64,000 nt of DNA from Parafrigoribacterium mesophilum (GCF_039652555.1 NZ_JBDJAF010000001.1:372001-436000); one strand, 5' to 3'. Shown: positions 1 to 8,874, numbered from the stretch's first letter. The notes: a model not told the origin generated them from the sequence alone. A program made the numbers and translations.

Positions 1-1994
1 GCCTCGATCGCGACATCGGTGCCGCTCCCCATGGCAATCCCGAGGTCCGCGGTGGCCAACGCGATGGCGTCGTTCACACCGTCGCCGACCATCGCCACAA
101 CGCAGCCCTGCTCCTGAAGGTTCCGAATGAGATCGGCCTTCTGAGCCGGGAGGACGCCGGCGACCACCTCGTCGATACCAATCTCGGCGGCCACAGCGCG
201 CGCGACGGTCTCGTTGTCGCCGGTGAGGAGGATCGGTCGCAGTCCAAGGCCCCGCAGCTGCCGGATGGCCTCGACGCTGTCAGCCTTGACCAGATCCGAG
301 ACGCTCAACAAACCCCGAATCTCGCCATCCCAGGCGACGGCCACCGTGGTTCTACCTGCTTCCTCCAGCCGGGTTCGCGCCCGGTCGAGTTCGGCGGGCA
401 GCGGAAGCTGCCACTGCTCGGCCATCCAGCGAGGGCGTCCGACGAGCACGAGGTGCCCGTCGACGACGGCCTGCACGCCGAGACCCTGCTGAGAAGAGAA
501 GGAACCTGCTGGCGGCAGCGCACCCACGCTCACGCGAGCGCCAGTGACGATGGCAGCGGCGATCGGATGTTCCGAGCCGGCCTCGGCTGCACCGGCGAAA
601 CCCAGCAACCGCTCGTTGGTCGCGCTGGCCACCGGGACAATGTCCACGAGAGTCATCCGTCCTTCGGTAACGGTTCCGGTCTTATCCAGCACGATCGTGT
701 CGACGCGGCGGGTCGACTCGAGAATCTGCGGTCCCTTGATAAGGATGCCCAATTGTGCGCCGCGCCCGGTACCGACCAATAGCGCCATAGGGGTAGCCAG
801 CCCCATGGCGCACGGGCAGGCAATGATGAGGGTCGCCACCGCGGCGGTGAACGCCGCCTCCGCTCCGCCGCCGAGGATGAGCCACCCGGCAAGGGTGAGC
901 AGCGAGAGCCCGATGACGACGGGGACGAAGAGAGCGGAGATGCGATCGGCAAGTCGTTGCACGTCCGCCTTGCCGGCTTGTGCCTGTTCGACCAGGCGCC
1001 CCATCTGCGCGATCTGGGTGTCGGCGCCCACTCGGGTAGCGCGCACCATCAGTCGTCCGCCGGAGTTCAGCGTCGCCCCGACGACCGGATCTCCGGGGCC
1101 CACCTCCACCGGCTGGGTCTCTCCGGTGAGCATGCTCGCATCCACGGCCGACACGCCCTCGACCACTTCGCCGTCCGTGGCGATGCTCTGGCCGGGTCGG
1201 ACGACGAACACATCGCCAACCACAAGGGACGCCGTGGGGATTCGCGTTTCGACGCCGTCGCGCACAACGGCGACGTCTTTCGCTCCCAAATCCAGCAACG
1301 CCGTCAACGCCGCGCCGGACCTTCTCTTCGCCCGCACCTCGAAATAGCGCCCGGCGAGCAGGAACACGGTGATCGCCGCGGCAACCTCCAGGTAGATATG
1401 ACTTGCACCACCGCCGGGTGTTGCTATCCACGAGAACGTCATCCGGGTCCCCAGGACCCCGGCCGTACCGAAGAACAGGGCATACAGCGACCAGCCGAAC
1501 GCGGCCAGCACCCCGACGCTGATCAGCGTGTCCATGGTCGCCGCGCCGTGGCGCAGGTTGATCCACGCAGCGCGGTGGAACGGCCAGGCGCCCCACACCG
1601 CCACCGGAGCCGCCAAGGTCAGAGCAAACCACTGCCAGTTGGCGAACTGAAGCACCGGGATCATCGACATTGCCACCACCGGCACGGCAAAGGCGGCGGA
1701 GAGAACCAGTCGCAGGCGCAGCCTGCCCGCTTCGCCACTGCTATCGGAGTCCTTGTGGTCTTGCTCCGCCGCGGTTTCCGGGTGGGACAGGCGCGCGGTG
1801 TAGCCGGTGGCCTTTATCGTCGCGATCGCGGCATCGACCGTGACCGTCACGGGAATAAGGATGCTGGCCTTCTCGGTGGCGTAGTTCACGCTCGCCTGCA
1901 CCCCGGGCATCCGATTGAGCTTCTTCTCGATCCTGGCCGCACAAGACGTGCAGGTCATGCCGTCGACCAAAAGTTCAACCTGCTGGGTGCTCAT
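1..1994 (-). CDS. copA: Copper-translocating P1B-type ATPase, 3' end outside window
   Basis: Exports Cu(I) across the cytoplasmic membrane using ATP. The reading frame is open from the ATG at 1994 to the window edge (664 codons), so the C-terminus is missing. An N-terminal heavy-metal-associated domain carries the CTSC copper site at residues 15-18. Further on are the actuator TGE, the intramembrane metal motif CPC, the phosphorylation motif DKTGT, the P1B-specific EHP motif and GDGVNDA near the edge. CPC plus the HMA domain indicates a Cu(I) specificity. The start overlaps the copZ stop as ATGA, so it is the distal gene of the copper operon running down from about 6612. No frameshift was seen when reading the strand through. 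Confidence 0.95.
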   Translation of the reverse strand, partial: MSTQQVELLVDGMTCTSCAARIEKKLNRMPGVQASVNYATEKASILIPVTVTVDAAIATIKATGYTARLSHPETAAEQDHKDSDSSGEAGRLRLRLVLSAAFAVPVVAMSMIPVLQFANWQWFALTLAAPVAVWGAWPFHRAAWINLRHGAATMDTLISVGVLAAFGWSLYALFFGTAGVLGTRMTFSWIATPGGGASHIYLEVAAAITVFLLAGRYFEVRAKRRSGAALTALLDLGAKDVAVVRDGVETRIPTASLVVGDVFVVRPGQSIATDGEVVEGVSAVDASMLTGETQPVEVGPGDPVVGATLNSGGRLMVRATRVGADTQIAQMGRLVEQAQAGKADVQRLADRISALFVPVVIGLSLLTLAGWLILGGGAEAAFTAAVATLIIACPCAMGLATPMALLVGTGRGAQLGILIKGPQILESTRRVDTIVLDKTGTVTEGRMTLVDIVPVASATNERLLGFAGAAEAGSEHPIAAAIVTGARVSVGALPPAGSFSSQQGLGVQAVVDGHLVLVGRPRWMAEQWQLPLPAELDRARTRLEEAGRTTVAVAWDGEIRGLLSVSDLVKADSVEAIRQLRGLGLRPILLTGDNETVARAVAAEIGIDEVVAGVLPAQKADLIRNLQEQGCVVAMVGDGVNDAIALATADLGIAMGSGTDVAIE

Positions 1995-2230
1995 CGCAGC
2001 GCCACCAATTCGTAGCCGGCCTCATCGATCGCTGCCGCCAACTCGCCCGCGTCAAGCGGACCTGTACTCGTTACTGTCACCATGGAGATGTTGCCGGGAA
2101 CCAACTGGACGCGGACATCGTCCACTCCAGTCACCCTTCCGACTTCCTGCTTCACGCTGGCGACGCAGTGGTCACAGGTCATGCCGGCGACCCCATAAGT
2201 TGTGATGATTCGCTCAGAACTCGTGTCCAT
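1991..2230 (-). CDS. copZ: CopZ-like copper chaperone (HMA domain)
   Basis: A 79-residue single heavy-metal-associated domain with GMTCDHC (Cys19, Cys22), the Cu(I)-binding loop that hands copper to CopA. The start at 2230 is chosen because AAGGAG lies 7 bases upstream; a longer in-frame start at 2302 has no such site and would add an unlikely N-terminal extension. The stop overlaps the copA start (ATGA), so the two are translationally coupled. Function is firm by family. Confidence 0.92.
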   Translation of the reverse strand: MDTSSERIITTYGVAGMTCDHCVASVKQEVGRVTGVDDVRVQLVPGNISMVTVTSTGPLDAGELAAAIDEAGYELVALR

Positions 2231-2298
2231 GGCTACTCCTTCGGATTTGGGCGGAATGGAGGATCCGCCGTGAAGCTTTGCGTGGCCGCCGCACGAAG

Positions 2299-4299
2299 TC
2301 ATCCTGCATCGGCCAAGGCATGCGGGTATATCAAGGTGCGGGTAATGAGATGGTTAGGTGCCGTGATGGTTTCTCGGAGAATCGTCCCGTTGGGACTGAG
2401 GGTGAGCTCGTCGATAGCGTTCTCGGCCGGGTAGGAGATGGCGATACGGCGGTTCCCATCGACGTCCGGCAGACGTACGATCGCGGGGACTTTGCCGCTG
2501 GCGAAAAAGGAGCGGCGGATGAAGTCGGCTCCACTCATCGGGAAGGTCATGAGTGTGCCCATCCCCCGTCGAGTGTCGCTGGTGACACGTTCGTGCAGCA
2601 CCACCGCCGGGGCGGCTGTGGTCGCGGCGATGGCCTCGCTTAAGAGGCTCCCCGCCTCAGTGGGAGGCCAGGCTATTGTCAGACCCGCCTTTTCAGCATG
2701 GGAGCCGCTGGCGGTCGGCGATAAGGTCAGCTGGCTCGATCCTTCTTTCCAGTTCACCGGTGTAAAGAAGCAGCCCACCCCACAACTCCGAAACGAGATC
2801 TGCCGAGTGGCGCCGGACGGTGTGGCCAGCGCGCCGCTCAGCGTGAACGTTGTGGTGAGAGTCTGCCCCGCGCGATCGGTGATTTCGGGTGCATCCATGT
2901 GGACGACGAGTTGACCGGCGCTGGCTTGCGCATTCACTTGTACCTCGCCGGCGAGAGCGGCCGCCGGCACGACGGGTCCGGATGCGGGTGGCGGAAATGC
3001 GAGGCTCGCGTCGGCGCTGGCCGGTGGCGGAACCAGCGTGAGCGTCGCCGATAACGCGAGGATCCCCACCAGCACCACCGCCTCCAGCCGGGCCGGCCGC
3101 CGGATCCGCCCGGGCGCGGCATTGCGGCGCAGATGTCGCCTGGCCGCCAATGCTAGGGATGCCGCCACAATAACCAGCGCGATCTTGATCAGCAGGACAC
3201 GGCCGTAGTCGGTGGTGGTGACTTCGTCGAGCGGCACCAGCAGTAGGGCGGCGCCGAGTCCTGTGGCGGTGACGGCGACCACTATCCAGATCGCCGGTCG
3301 GGCGTAGGCGCCGATCGCGGCACGCGCGAGGCCTGCCTCATGTCGCCAGGCGAACGCCGTGCGCAAGATATAGACCAGTGTGCCCACCCACAACGCTGCC
3401 GCCCCCAGATGGAACACCGTCAGCGGCACGCCGATGAGCGGGTTGGCGATTCCCGGATGAGCGCGCAACGCCTCGAGCACAATGACTACGACCAGGGGCG
3501 GCCAGGACCACTCCGGGTGATGCGCCAACGCTGCCGCCGCCCCGAGGGCGAAGGAAATCGCCCCTCCCACGGCCAGTACCCCCGGCCAGCTGGACACCAG
3601 GGCCGAGAATTCCGGATGGGTGAGGACGCCGGTGAAAGTACCATTGCCCAACAACAGGAGGGCCAGTCCCAGGGAGGCGGTCAACCCCAGTAGTGCGGTC
3701 CACGGCAGCCACGCACGCGGGTGCGGAGGCGCCGTGGTCATGCGCCGGAGCAGCCACTTGCCGGCACGTTCGCCCAGCGCCAGGGAAAGGGCGGCAAACA
3801 ATATGCCGCGAAGAATGCCGGTCTGCCAGGCTCCCGGAGCGTCGGTTGCCTGACCGCCACTGAGCGAGGCGGCTGTCGGCCCGACGGCGAACCGGTAACT
3901 GCCGCCGATGATGTCGCCGTCATCCGCCGTGACCTGCCAGACCACTGTGTAGATTCCGTGCCCAGCACTGCGCTCGACCGGGACTTCCACCGCGCTTCCA
4001 TCATGGGTGAGCACTGCAGTGCCAACTTCAACGGTCCCTTGCGGGCCGGTCACCGTTACCGGCAGCGCGTGGATCGTGACCGGTTCGTCGAACAGCAGCG
4101 TTATGGCCTTGGGAGCGGCGGTCACGGTGGAGTCGAAGGCGGGACTGGCGAAGAGCAAGTTGGCGTGCGCGGAAGCCGGAGCCGCACCGCCGATCAGGGA
4201 CGCCGCGACCATACCGAGGGTCAGGAGGAATAGGCCAACGATTCGGGGAACGGCGCCCCGTACCCCGAGTTGCGAGGCGAAGGGATGGCCCGTTGTCAT
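2299..4299 (-). CDS. CopC-CopD fusion (YcnJ-like) copper resistance protein
   Basis: A 666-residue exported and membrane protein. A signal peptide ends at an Ala-Ser-Ala motif followed by the His that would be the N-terminal copper ligand of the mature CopC domain (about residues 36-135). A polytopic CopD region follows (about 160-430) with His-containing helices. A C-terminal extracytoplasmic domain carries a CGVGC segment. The role is copper binding outside the membrane and uptake or transfer through it. The start at 4299 overlaps the upstream gene's stop (ATGA); a longer in-frame N-terminus up to 4641 would overlap two real small genes and is rejected. Confidence 0.9.
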   Translation of the reverse strand: MTTGHPFASQLGVRGAVPRIVGLFLLTLGMVAASLIGGAAPASAHANLLFASPAFDSTVTAAPKAITLLFDEPVTIHALPVTVTGPQGTVEVGTAVLTHDGSAVEVPVERSAGHGIYTVVWQVTADDGDIIGGSYRFAVGPTAASLSGGQATDAPGAWQTGILRGILFAALSLALGERAGKWLLRRMTTAPPHPRAWLPWTALLGLTASLGLALLLLGNGTFTGVLTHPEFSALVSSWPGVLAVGGAISFALGAAAALAHHPEWSWPPLVVVIVLEALRAHPGIANPLIGVPLTVFHLGAAALWVGTLVYILRTAFAWRHEAGLARAAIGAYARPAIWIVVAVTATGLGAALLLVPLDEVTTTDYGRVLLIKIALVIVAASLALAARRHLRRNAAPGRIRRPARLEAVVLVGILALSATLTLVPPPASADASLAFPPPASGPVVPAAALAGEVQVNAQASAGQLVVHMDAPEITDRAGQTLTTTFTLSGALATPSGATRQISFRSCGVGCFFTPVNWKEGSSQLTLSPTASGSHAEKAGLTIAWPPTEAGSLLSEAIAATTAAPAVVLHERVTSDTRRGMGTLMTFPMSGADFIRRSFFASGKVPAIVRLPDVDGNRRIAISYPAENAIDELTLSPNGTILRETITAPNHLITRTLIYPHALADAG

Positions 4300-4502
4300 G
4301 CACGCGGGTTCGAGGTGATCGAAACTGCAGGCTGGCCGGCGTGTACCCGTTGCAATTTCCGGAGGTCGTCCTTGGCCGATCGGATCTCCTCTTCGATGCT
4401 CCGCTCGGCGCAGCAACTGGCGTTGAGCATCGGTCGCAGGCAGAAGAACCAGGTCAGCGCTGCTGCGGCGGCAGTGCCTCCCAGTGCGATCAGGATCGTC
4501 AT
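4296..4502 (-). CDS. Small membrane protein in copper operon
   Basis: A 68-residue protein: one N-terminal transmembrane helix (about residues 2-22), then a short NASCC segment and a charged helical tail rich in Glu, Lys and Arg. Its start (4502) overlaps the upstream stop and its stop overlaps the CopC-CopD start, both as ATGA, which strongly supports it as a real, translationally coupled gene. The vicinal cysteines just after the helix could bind copper, but that is inference. Family not recognised. Confidence 0.75.
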   Translation of the reverse strand: MTILIALGGTAAAAALTWFFCLRPMLNASCCAERSIEEEIRSAKDDLRKLQRVHAGQPAVSITSNPRA

Positions 4503-4723
4503 GCTGACAGGTTCTTCGCGGCTGCCGGGGCGGGGTGCCGCTCGGTGAACGGCGTCGGCTGCGCTCGGAGGGCTTCGACCTGCGCCCGCAGGTCGGCCAG
4601 TTCCTTCTCCTGGGCCGGGGTGCCTGTTTGGGGTTTGCCATGGCCGCGCATCATGAACCACATCATCAGGCCCATGCCGACCGGGCAGGCCAGCGCGGGC
4701 AGGATGTAGAGGAGTTGTTCCAT
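4499..4723 (-). CDS. DUF2933-like small membrane protein
   Basis: A 74-residue protein: an N-terminal hydrophobic helix rich in Met (residues 1-25, ending MMWFMMRG), then a predicted coiled-coil tail (KELADLRAQVEALRAQ) of the kind seen in short Met-rich proteins of actinobacterial copper operons. An AAGGAT Shine-Dalgarno precedes the ATG. Overlaps the next gene by ATGA. The methionine-rich helix suggests contact with Cu(I); this is inferred. Confidence 0.72.
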   Translation of the reverse strand: MEQLLYILPALACPVGMGLMMWFMMRGHGKPQTGTPAQEKELADLRAQVEALRAQPTPFTERHPAPAAAKNLSA

Positions 4724-4742
4724 GAGTTATCCTTTCGGGATT

Positions 4743-5003
4743 TCACTTCGTTGGGGTGAGGCGGGTCAGGTCGCGGCGCAGCGCCCGCCGCGACAGTCGA
4801 CCGTGCGCGATCAGGTGGCCGTCGGTTAGCAGGCCCGGAGCGAACAGCAGCTGGTGTTGGGTTGCTAGGCGTCGGCCGCGGTCGCTGCCGAGGTCCACCT
4901 CCTCGACCGTGAGTGGGAACTCCTCGGCGAGTTCGGTGAGCAGGCGCTTGCCATCGCTGCACCAAGCGCAGTCGTGCTGAGTCAGCAGGGTCAGGGCGAT
5001 CAT
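4743..5003 (-). CDS. Glutaredoxin/thioredoxin-fold protein
   Basis: An 86-residue protein beginning with a beta strand followed by a CAWC redox motif (Cys12, Cys15), the size and layout of glutaredoxin-like (DUF836-type) proteins. It probably exchanges disulfides, perhaps supplying reductant to the redoxin and CcdA encoded just upstream or handling copper-damaged thiols. The start at 5003 overlaps the redoxin stop (ATGA). Confidence 0.82.
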   Translation of the reverse strand: MIALTLLTQHDCAWCSDGKRLLTELAEEFPLTVEEVDLGSDRGRRLATQHQLLFAPGLLTDGHLIAHGRLSRRALRRDLTRLTPTK

Positions 5004-5659
5004 GGTTTGGCTCCGTGCTGCAGGTCGGCCAGTAGCTGGTCGACCGGGACGAACATGGTGTAGTTCGGCGCCCCGCCGTAGTCTGCGCGCCAGGTGATCC
5101 TGCCATCCGGGTCGACCAGGATGAAGCTGTGGCCGTCGCGACTGGTGCCCATCATGCCGTACTGGTTCGCCTCATACTTCTGCGAGACAGCCAGGTCGGG
5201 GTCGGAGAGCACCGGGGTGGTCAAGCCCATGTCGCCGGTCTTTTGGGCGATGAGGTTGGCCGGATCGGAGGTAATCGACACGATGGCGTCGATCCCGGCC
5301 GCCTGAACTTTCGTGGCATCCGCTTCCAGGCTGGTGATCTGGTCCCAGCAGGGCTGGCAGGATAAGCCTTCTTGGAAGTAGAGCAGGACTGTTTTGCCGT
5401 GGTAGTCCGCCAGTGATACCTGCTTGCCGGTGGTGTCCGCCAGGGTGAAGGCCGGTGCCGTTTGGCCGGGGCCGGGCTGCCCGACCGCGTAGGTGGTGCC
5501 GGAGGCGGATGGTGTCGATGAAGCTGACGTGGAGAAAATGGCGTACAAGCCGACGACGACCCCAATGACGACGACCGCACCCAGCACCCAGAAGAGGGTG
5601 CGCTGCCGGGTGCTGGGCTTGGTGCGGGAGTTCGCAGGCCGGATGGTAGTGCGACTCAT
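5000..5659 (-). CDS. Membrane-anchored redoxin (TlpA/AhpC-TSA-like)
   Basis: A 219-residue protein with a cytoplasmic basic N-terminus, one transmembrane anchor (about residues 25-48), a Ser/Thr-rich linker and an extracytoplasmic thioredoxin-fold domain with a CQPC motif. The rest of the fold matches the alkyl-hydroperoxide-reductase/thiol-specific-antioxidant superfamily. It would receive electrons from the CcdA-like protein encoded immediately upstream. The start at 5659 is chosen over 5716 because it overlaps the ccdA stop as ATGA. Confidence 0.85.
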   Translation of the reverse strand: MSRTTIRPANSRTKPSTRQRTLFWVLGAVVVIGVVVGLYAIFSTSASSTPSASGTTYAVGQPGPGQTAPAFTLADTTGKQVSLADYHGKTVLLYFQEGLSCQPCWDQITSLEADATKVQAAGIDAIVSITSDPANLIAQKTGDMGLTTPVLSDPDLAVSQKYEANQYGMMGTSRDGHSFILVDPDGRITWRADYGGAPNYTMFVPVDQLLADLQHGAKP

Positions 5660-6612
5660 GAGTGGCTTTTTTCTCCTATGCGGGGTTCCGGGGTAGGCGG
5701 CTGCGGCGTGCAGCATTCAGATCGAGTGTCGGGGACCAGGTCGGCGTCCTCAGCCGTCTGCGGACGATCGAGGTGGCGACGCGCCTGCCACACGGCATAC
5801 GCGACACCAAGGATCAGGACGACGGCGATGACCCAGCCGGGGATCCAGGCCAGGGCAGCGGTGGCTACCGCGGCGCCGTGCTGCAGGTCGGCGGTCAACT
5901 GCACCAGCGGGCCGTCGGATTCCATGCCGGGCCCTAATGCGGCCTGAACATAGGTCAGTGCTGCCATGCCGATGAGTAAGAACGCCCCGGCTGCCGTGCC
6001 CAGTGCCATCGTGCGCCGGAATTGTCCCAGCCGCAGAGTCACCTGTCGGCCGTGTAGCCATTTGCTTGAACCCCACTCCTTGCGATCCCACACCAGGGCG
6101 AGTGCCGCCAGCGGGGCGACCATCCCGGCCACGTAGGTTAACGACACGGTCAAGGCGGCGGGGAAGGAGGCGGTTGCGCCGGAGAGTATTGCCACCCCGG
6201 CAAGCACCGGGACGCAGCAGGAACTTGCCGCGCCGGAGAACACTCCCAAACCGTATGCCGCGCCGAAGCCATGCCCTGTGGGGGCTCGCCCCAGCATGGG
6301 CAGCCGGGGCTTCCAGCCGAGCAGCATCGCGATCCCGCCGACGAGCATCGCCGTTGCCCCGATCGAGAACACGAGCGTGTGCTGGCCGGAGACCAACGCG
6401 ACTAGGGCGGTAGCTCCCAGGCCAATGGGCACGATAATCGTCGCGACACCGACGGCGAAAACCAGGGTCGCCGCGAGGATGCCGGCGCGGTGCCGGAAAC
6501 CGGTGGCCAGGTAGGCTGGCAGCATCACCGAGACGCAGCACGGGGCGAGCAGCGCAACCAGGCCGCCCAGAAAAGCTGCCAACAGAGTCCCGCCAAACAA
6601 CAGCTGCTCCAT
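5656..6612 (-). CDS. ccdA: CcdA/DsbD-type transmembrane thiol-disulfide transporter
   Basis: A 318-residue polytopic membrane protein that passes electrons from cytoplasmic thioredoxin across the membrane. It has about six or seven helices, with Cys-Cys pairs in the first helix (APCCVSV) and again mid-protein (ASSCCVPV), the positions of the reactive cysteines in the CcdA family, although adjacent rather than spaced. It is the first gene of the operon that ends in copA. A BlaI-type inverted repeat lies 36 bases upstream. A Shine-Dalgarno-like GAAAGG precedes the ATG. Confidence 0.87.
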   Translation of the reverse strand: MEQLLFGGTLLAAFLGGLVALLAPCCVSVMLPAYLATGFRHRAGILAATLVFAVGVATIIVPIGLGATALVALVSGQHTLVFSIGATAMLVGGIAMLLGWKPRLPMLGRAPTGHGFGAAYGLGVFSGAASSCCVPVLAGVAILSGATASFPAALTVSLTYVAGMVAPLAALALVWDRKEWGSSKWLHGRQVTLRLGQFRRTMALGTAAGAFLLIGMAALTYVQAALGPGMESDGPLVQLTADLQHGAAVATAALAWIPGWVIAVVLILGVAYAVWQARRHLDRPQTAEDADLVPDTRSECCTPQPPTPEPRIGEKSHS

Positions 6613-6647
6613 TTTCGCCTTTCACTCCGGTTGCCGCTACGCGATTA

Positions 6648-6668
6648 CTAATCTCCTAAGTAGCTTAG
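6648..6668. promoter_or_regulatory. Putative BlaI/CopY-type operator upstream of the copper operon
   Basis: A 21-bp imperfect inverted repeat, CTAATC-N9-GCTTAG, containing AAGTAG at its centre. It is identical at 17 of 21 positions to the repeat at 8119-8139 next to the blaI start. Its position 36 bases before the ccdA start fits a repressor site over the operon promoter. The assignment to the local BlaI-family repressor is inferred from this sharing. Confidence 0.68.
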
Positions 6669-6709
6669 TTTCATCGGCTCGCCGTTGTCCAGCCGGCCAG
6701 CATCGGGCG

Positions 6710-7690
6710 TTATCGGGAAGCGCTGTATGCCGGGCTTTCCGTGTGCGGGCACAAGTTTTGCTGGGTCGCGGCGGCAGCTGGACCGCCCAGCACGAACACA
6801 GGGAGGGCAAGCAGTGCAACCACTGCCACCGAGGTGAGGAGAGAGCGGATCCTGCCCAGGGGATGCTGAGGAGGTAGGAGCCTGCGAACCCGGGCGGCCG
6901 TGCCGCTCCCCGCCGCGGCCATGGCCGAGGAAGGAACTGGATGCGGTGTGGCTCCTGTGACAATGCTCAGGAGAGCTCCCGCCACGGTCAGTCGATCAGT
7001 GCGCGCGGCTGCAGCATCGTCGGCGCGCAACTCCACTAGCCGCGCCGTCTCGGACGCCGCGACCCGGAACAGCCTGACGGCGGGGAACGCTGCCGCCAGG
7101 GCGGAGGACAGCGTGATCGCGAGGTCGTGCCGCTCGCGGAGATGGGCCCGTTCATGAGCCAGAACGGCCTCAAGCTGACCGTCATCGAGGGAGCGCAATG
7201 CCGCGGTAGTGACGACGGTGCGGCGGCGGCGGCCCGGGAGGCAATACACCGCCGATTCCTCGCAGTCCAAAACCACCATGTCACCGACGCGGCGACCGAC
7301 GACGTCCAAGACTCGTCGATGCCGGGTGCGTTCGCGCACCATCCGAAGCGTCCCGGCCGCGAGACTCCATAGCGTGCGGCCGATGACGGCCAAGGCGAGC
7401 ACCGCGCCAGTTGCGCCGACCGCGACTCCCCCGGGCGAGGCGTACTGCTCGCGCAACGCCATCACGCACGCTCGCAGTAACGCGGCGACGTCTCCGCTGA
7501 TCTGAGGTAAGGGGATGGTTACGGCGGCGCCGGCCATTGTCACCGACGCCAGAACGGTGACCGTGAGCGCCTGCCAGGCGGCGATGGCCAGGCGGGGCGC
7601 CCGTTCAACCCATGACGCTCGACGCAGCAGCGGAGCGACAACGGCCGCCAGAACGATGGCATATCCCAGCAGGAGCAGCGCGACCCTCAC
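6710..7690 (-). CDS. M56-family (BlaR1/MecR1-like) membrane metallopeptidase
   Basis: A 326-residue membrane protein with N-terminal helices, a cytoplasmic zinc-protease segment carrying HERAH (HExxH) and a downstream ELRADDAAA segment supplying the third ligand, then a C-terminal helix. In this family the protease responds to a signal and causes cleavage or inactivation of a partner BlaI repressor. The start overlaps the blaI stop (ATGA), the usual arrangement. It lacks the C-terminal penicillin-sensor domain of BlaR1, so the signal is unlikely to be a beta-lactam; copper is the inferred cue. Confidence 0.85.
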   Translation of the reverse strand: MRVALLLLGYAIVLAAVVAPLLRRASWVERAPRLAIAAWQALTVTVLASVTMAGAAVTIPLPQISGDVAALLRACVMALREQYASPGGVAVGATGAVLALAVIGRTLWSLAAGTLRMVRERTRHRRVLDVVGRRVGDMVVLDCEESAVYCLPGRRRRTVVTTAALRSLDDGQLEAVLAHERAHLRERHDLAITLSSALAAAFPAVRLFRVAASETARLVELRADDAAAARTDRLTVAGALLSIVTGATPHPVPSSAMAAAGSGTAARVRRLLPPQHPLGRIRSLLTSVAVVALLALPVFVLGGPAAAATQQNLCPHTESPAYSASR

Positions 7691-8052
7691 TGCTCGGCGC
7701 TCCGCTTCCGGGCGGCGCTCAGCAGGCGATGGAGTTCCTCCGCCTCATCCGGATGGATGCCTTCAACGAAACCGACCAGGGCGGCGGCGCGGTCGTCGGA
7801 CAACGAGAGGGCCTCCCGCACCAGACCGGCCACATAATCTTCCTGGCTGGCGGCGGCGGAATACCGGAACGCCCGGCCGTCGCGCTCCTTGGTCAACCAG
7901 CCCTTCCGGTGCAGAATCTCCGTCACGGTCTGCACGGTGGTATAGGCCGCAGAGCGATCCAACCGTTCCAGAATCTCGCGCACCGATACGGGTGTGCCGA
8001 CCCGCCACACCTCCGCCATGATGGCGCTTTCCAAATCGCCGAACTTCGGCAT
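7687..8052 (-). CDS. BlaI/MecI/CopY-family repressor
   Basis: A 121-residue winged-helix repressor: the N-terminal half matches the family (FGDLESAIMAEVW, then the recognition segment YTTVQTVTEILHRKGWL), and the C-terminal half is the dimerisation region. It should bind inverted repeats over promoters and be removed by the M56 protease. Two matching 21-bp repeats (6648-6668 and 8119-8139) define a likely regulon: the copper operon, blaI-M56 itself and the divergent DUF3105 gene. Confidence 0.9.
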   Translation of the reverse strand: MPKFGDLESAIMAEVWRVGTPVSVREILERLDRSAAYTTVQTVTEILHRKGWLTKERDGRAFRYSAAASQEDYVAGLVREALSLSDDRAAALVGFVEGIHPDEAEELHRLLSAARKRSAEQ

Positions 8053-8118
8053 CTACTCTCCCGCCGTGGAAACCGTGCCTACCTGTAGCCATACTAGAAG
8101 ACCTTCGGAGTATTGCAC

Positions 8119-8139
8119 CTAATCAACTTAGTAGATTAG
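8119..8139. promoter_or_regulatory. Putative BlaI operator in the blaI / DUF3105 divergent promoter
   Basis: Inverted repeat CTAATC-N9-GATTAG with perfect 6-bp arms, located 67 bases before blaI and 37 bases before the divergent DUF3105 gene. It is nearly identical to the repeat at 6648-6668. One site could control both divergent transcripts. Confidence 0.72.
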
Positions 8140-8175
8140 GTTTAAGCCAATTCTGAATGAGAGAAAGACCTCCGA

Positions 8176-8874
8176 ATGGCGCGAAACCGCACAAAGCACC
8201 CCTTGAGCGAAAGGACCGCGTCAGGGAACCCACCCACCGAAACCCTTTCGCTCAAGCAGCAGCGCGCGAGGCGCACCGCCGAAAAGGTCGAAAAGTTCAA
8301 GCGGCAGCGTGCCCGCGATGCACGCAAGCGACGACTCACGATCATCGGAAGCACGATTGTGGCGGTAGCCGTCGTTGCCGTGCTGATCGCCGCCGTTGTT
8401 TCGGCCGCTCCGAAGGCGCCGCCCGCGGCAATTGACGGCATTCAGACCTTCACGAATCTGGCCCGCGACCACGTTTCCGGGCCGGTCGACTATCCGCAGA
8501 CACCGCCGGTCGGCGGACCCCACGCCGCGGTCCCCCTCAACTGCGCCGTCTACGACAAGCCAGTCCCCAACGAAAACGCGGTGCACTCCCTCGAGCATGG
8601 ATCTGTCTGGGTGACGTACGATGCCTCCACTATCACCGGCGCTGATTTGGCATTGCTGCAGAAGGACATCCCGAGCACCTATGCGATCCTCTCCCCTTAT
8701 GAAGGGCTGCCCGCCCCGATCGTCGCTTCCGCCTGGGGCGTCCAGCTCCAAGTGAAAAAGGCGGACGATCCCCGAATCGCCGAATTCATCGCAAAATACC
8801 GACTCGCTAAATCGGCACCCGAACCGGGCGGGCCCTGCACCGGTGGCATCGACGGACCGGGGAAGGTGTCCTAA
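8176..8874 (+). CDS. DUF3105 membrane-anchored protein
   Basis: A 232-residue protein: a basic cytoplasmic N-terminus, a single transmembrane helix (about residues 54-78) and an external domain with the DUF3105 signature, including HVSGPVDYPQTPPVGGPH, NCAVYD and HSLEHGSVWVTY. Several conserved His and a Cys could bind metal. DUF3105 proteins often sit in copper or oxidative-stress loci; the biochemical function is unknown. An operator-like repeat 37 bases upstream ties it to the copper regulon. Confidence 0.85.
   Translation: MARNRTKHPLSERTASGNPPTETLSLKQQRARRTAEKVEKFKRQRARDARKRRLTIIGSTIVAVAVVAVLIAAVVSAAPKAPPAAIDGIQTFTNLARDHVSGPVDYPQTPPVGGPHAAVPLNCAVYDKPVPNENAVHSLEHGSVWVTYDASTITGADLALLQKDIPSTYAILSPYEGLPAPIVASAWGVQLQVKKADDPRIAEFIAKYRLAKSAPEPGGPCTGGIDGPGKVS

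Noticed and set aside
682..1632. Long minus-strand ORF across copA
   Set aside because: It is in a different frame from copA; the copA frame carries CPC, DKTGT and EHP motifs and is open to the window edge.
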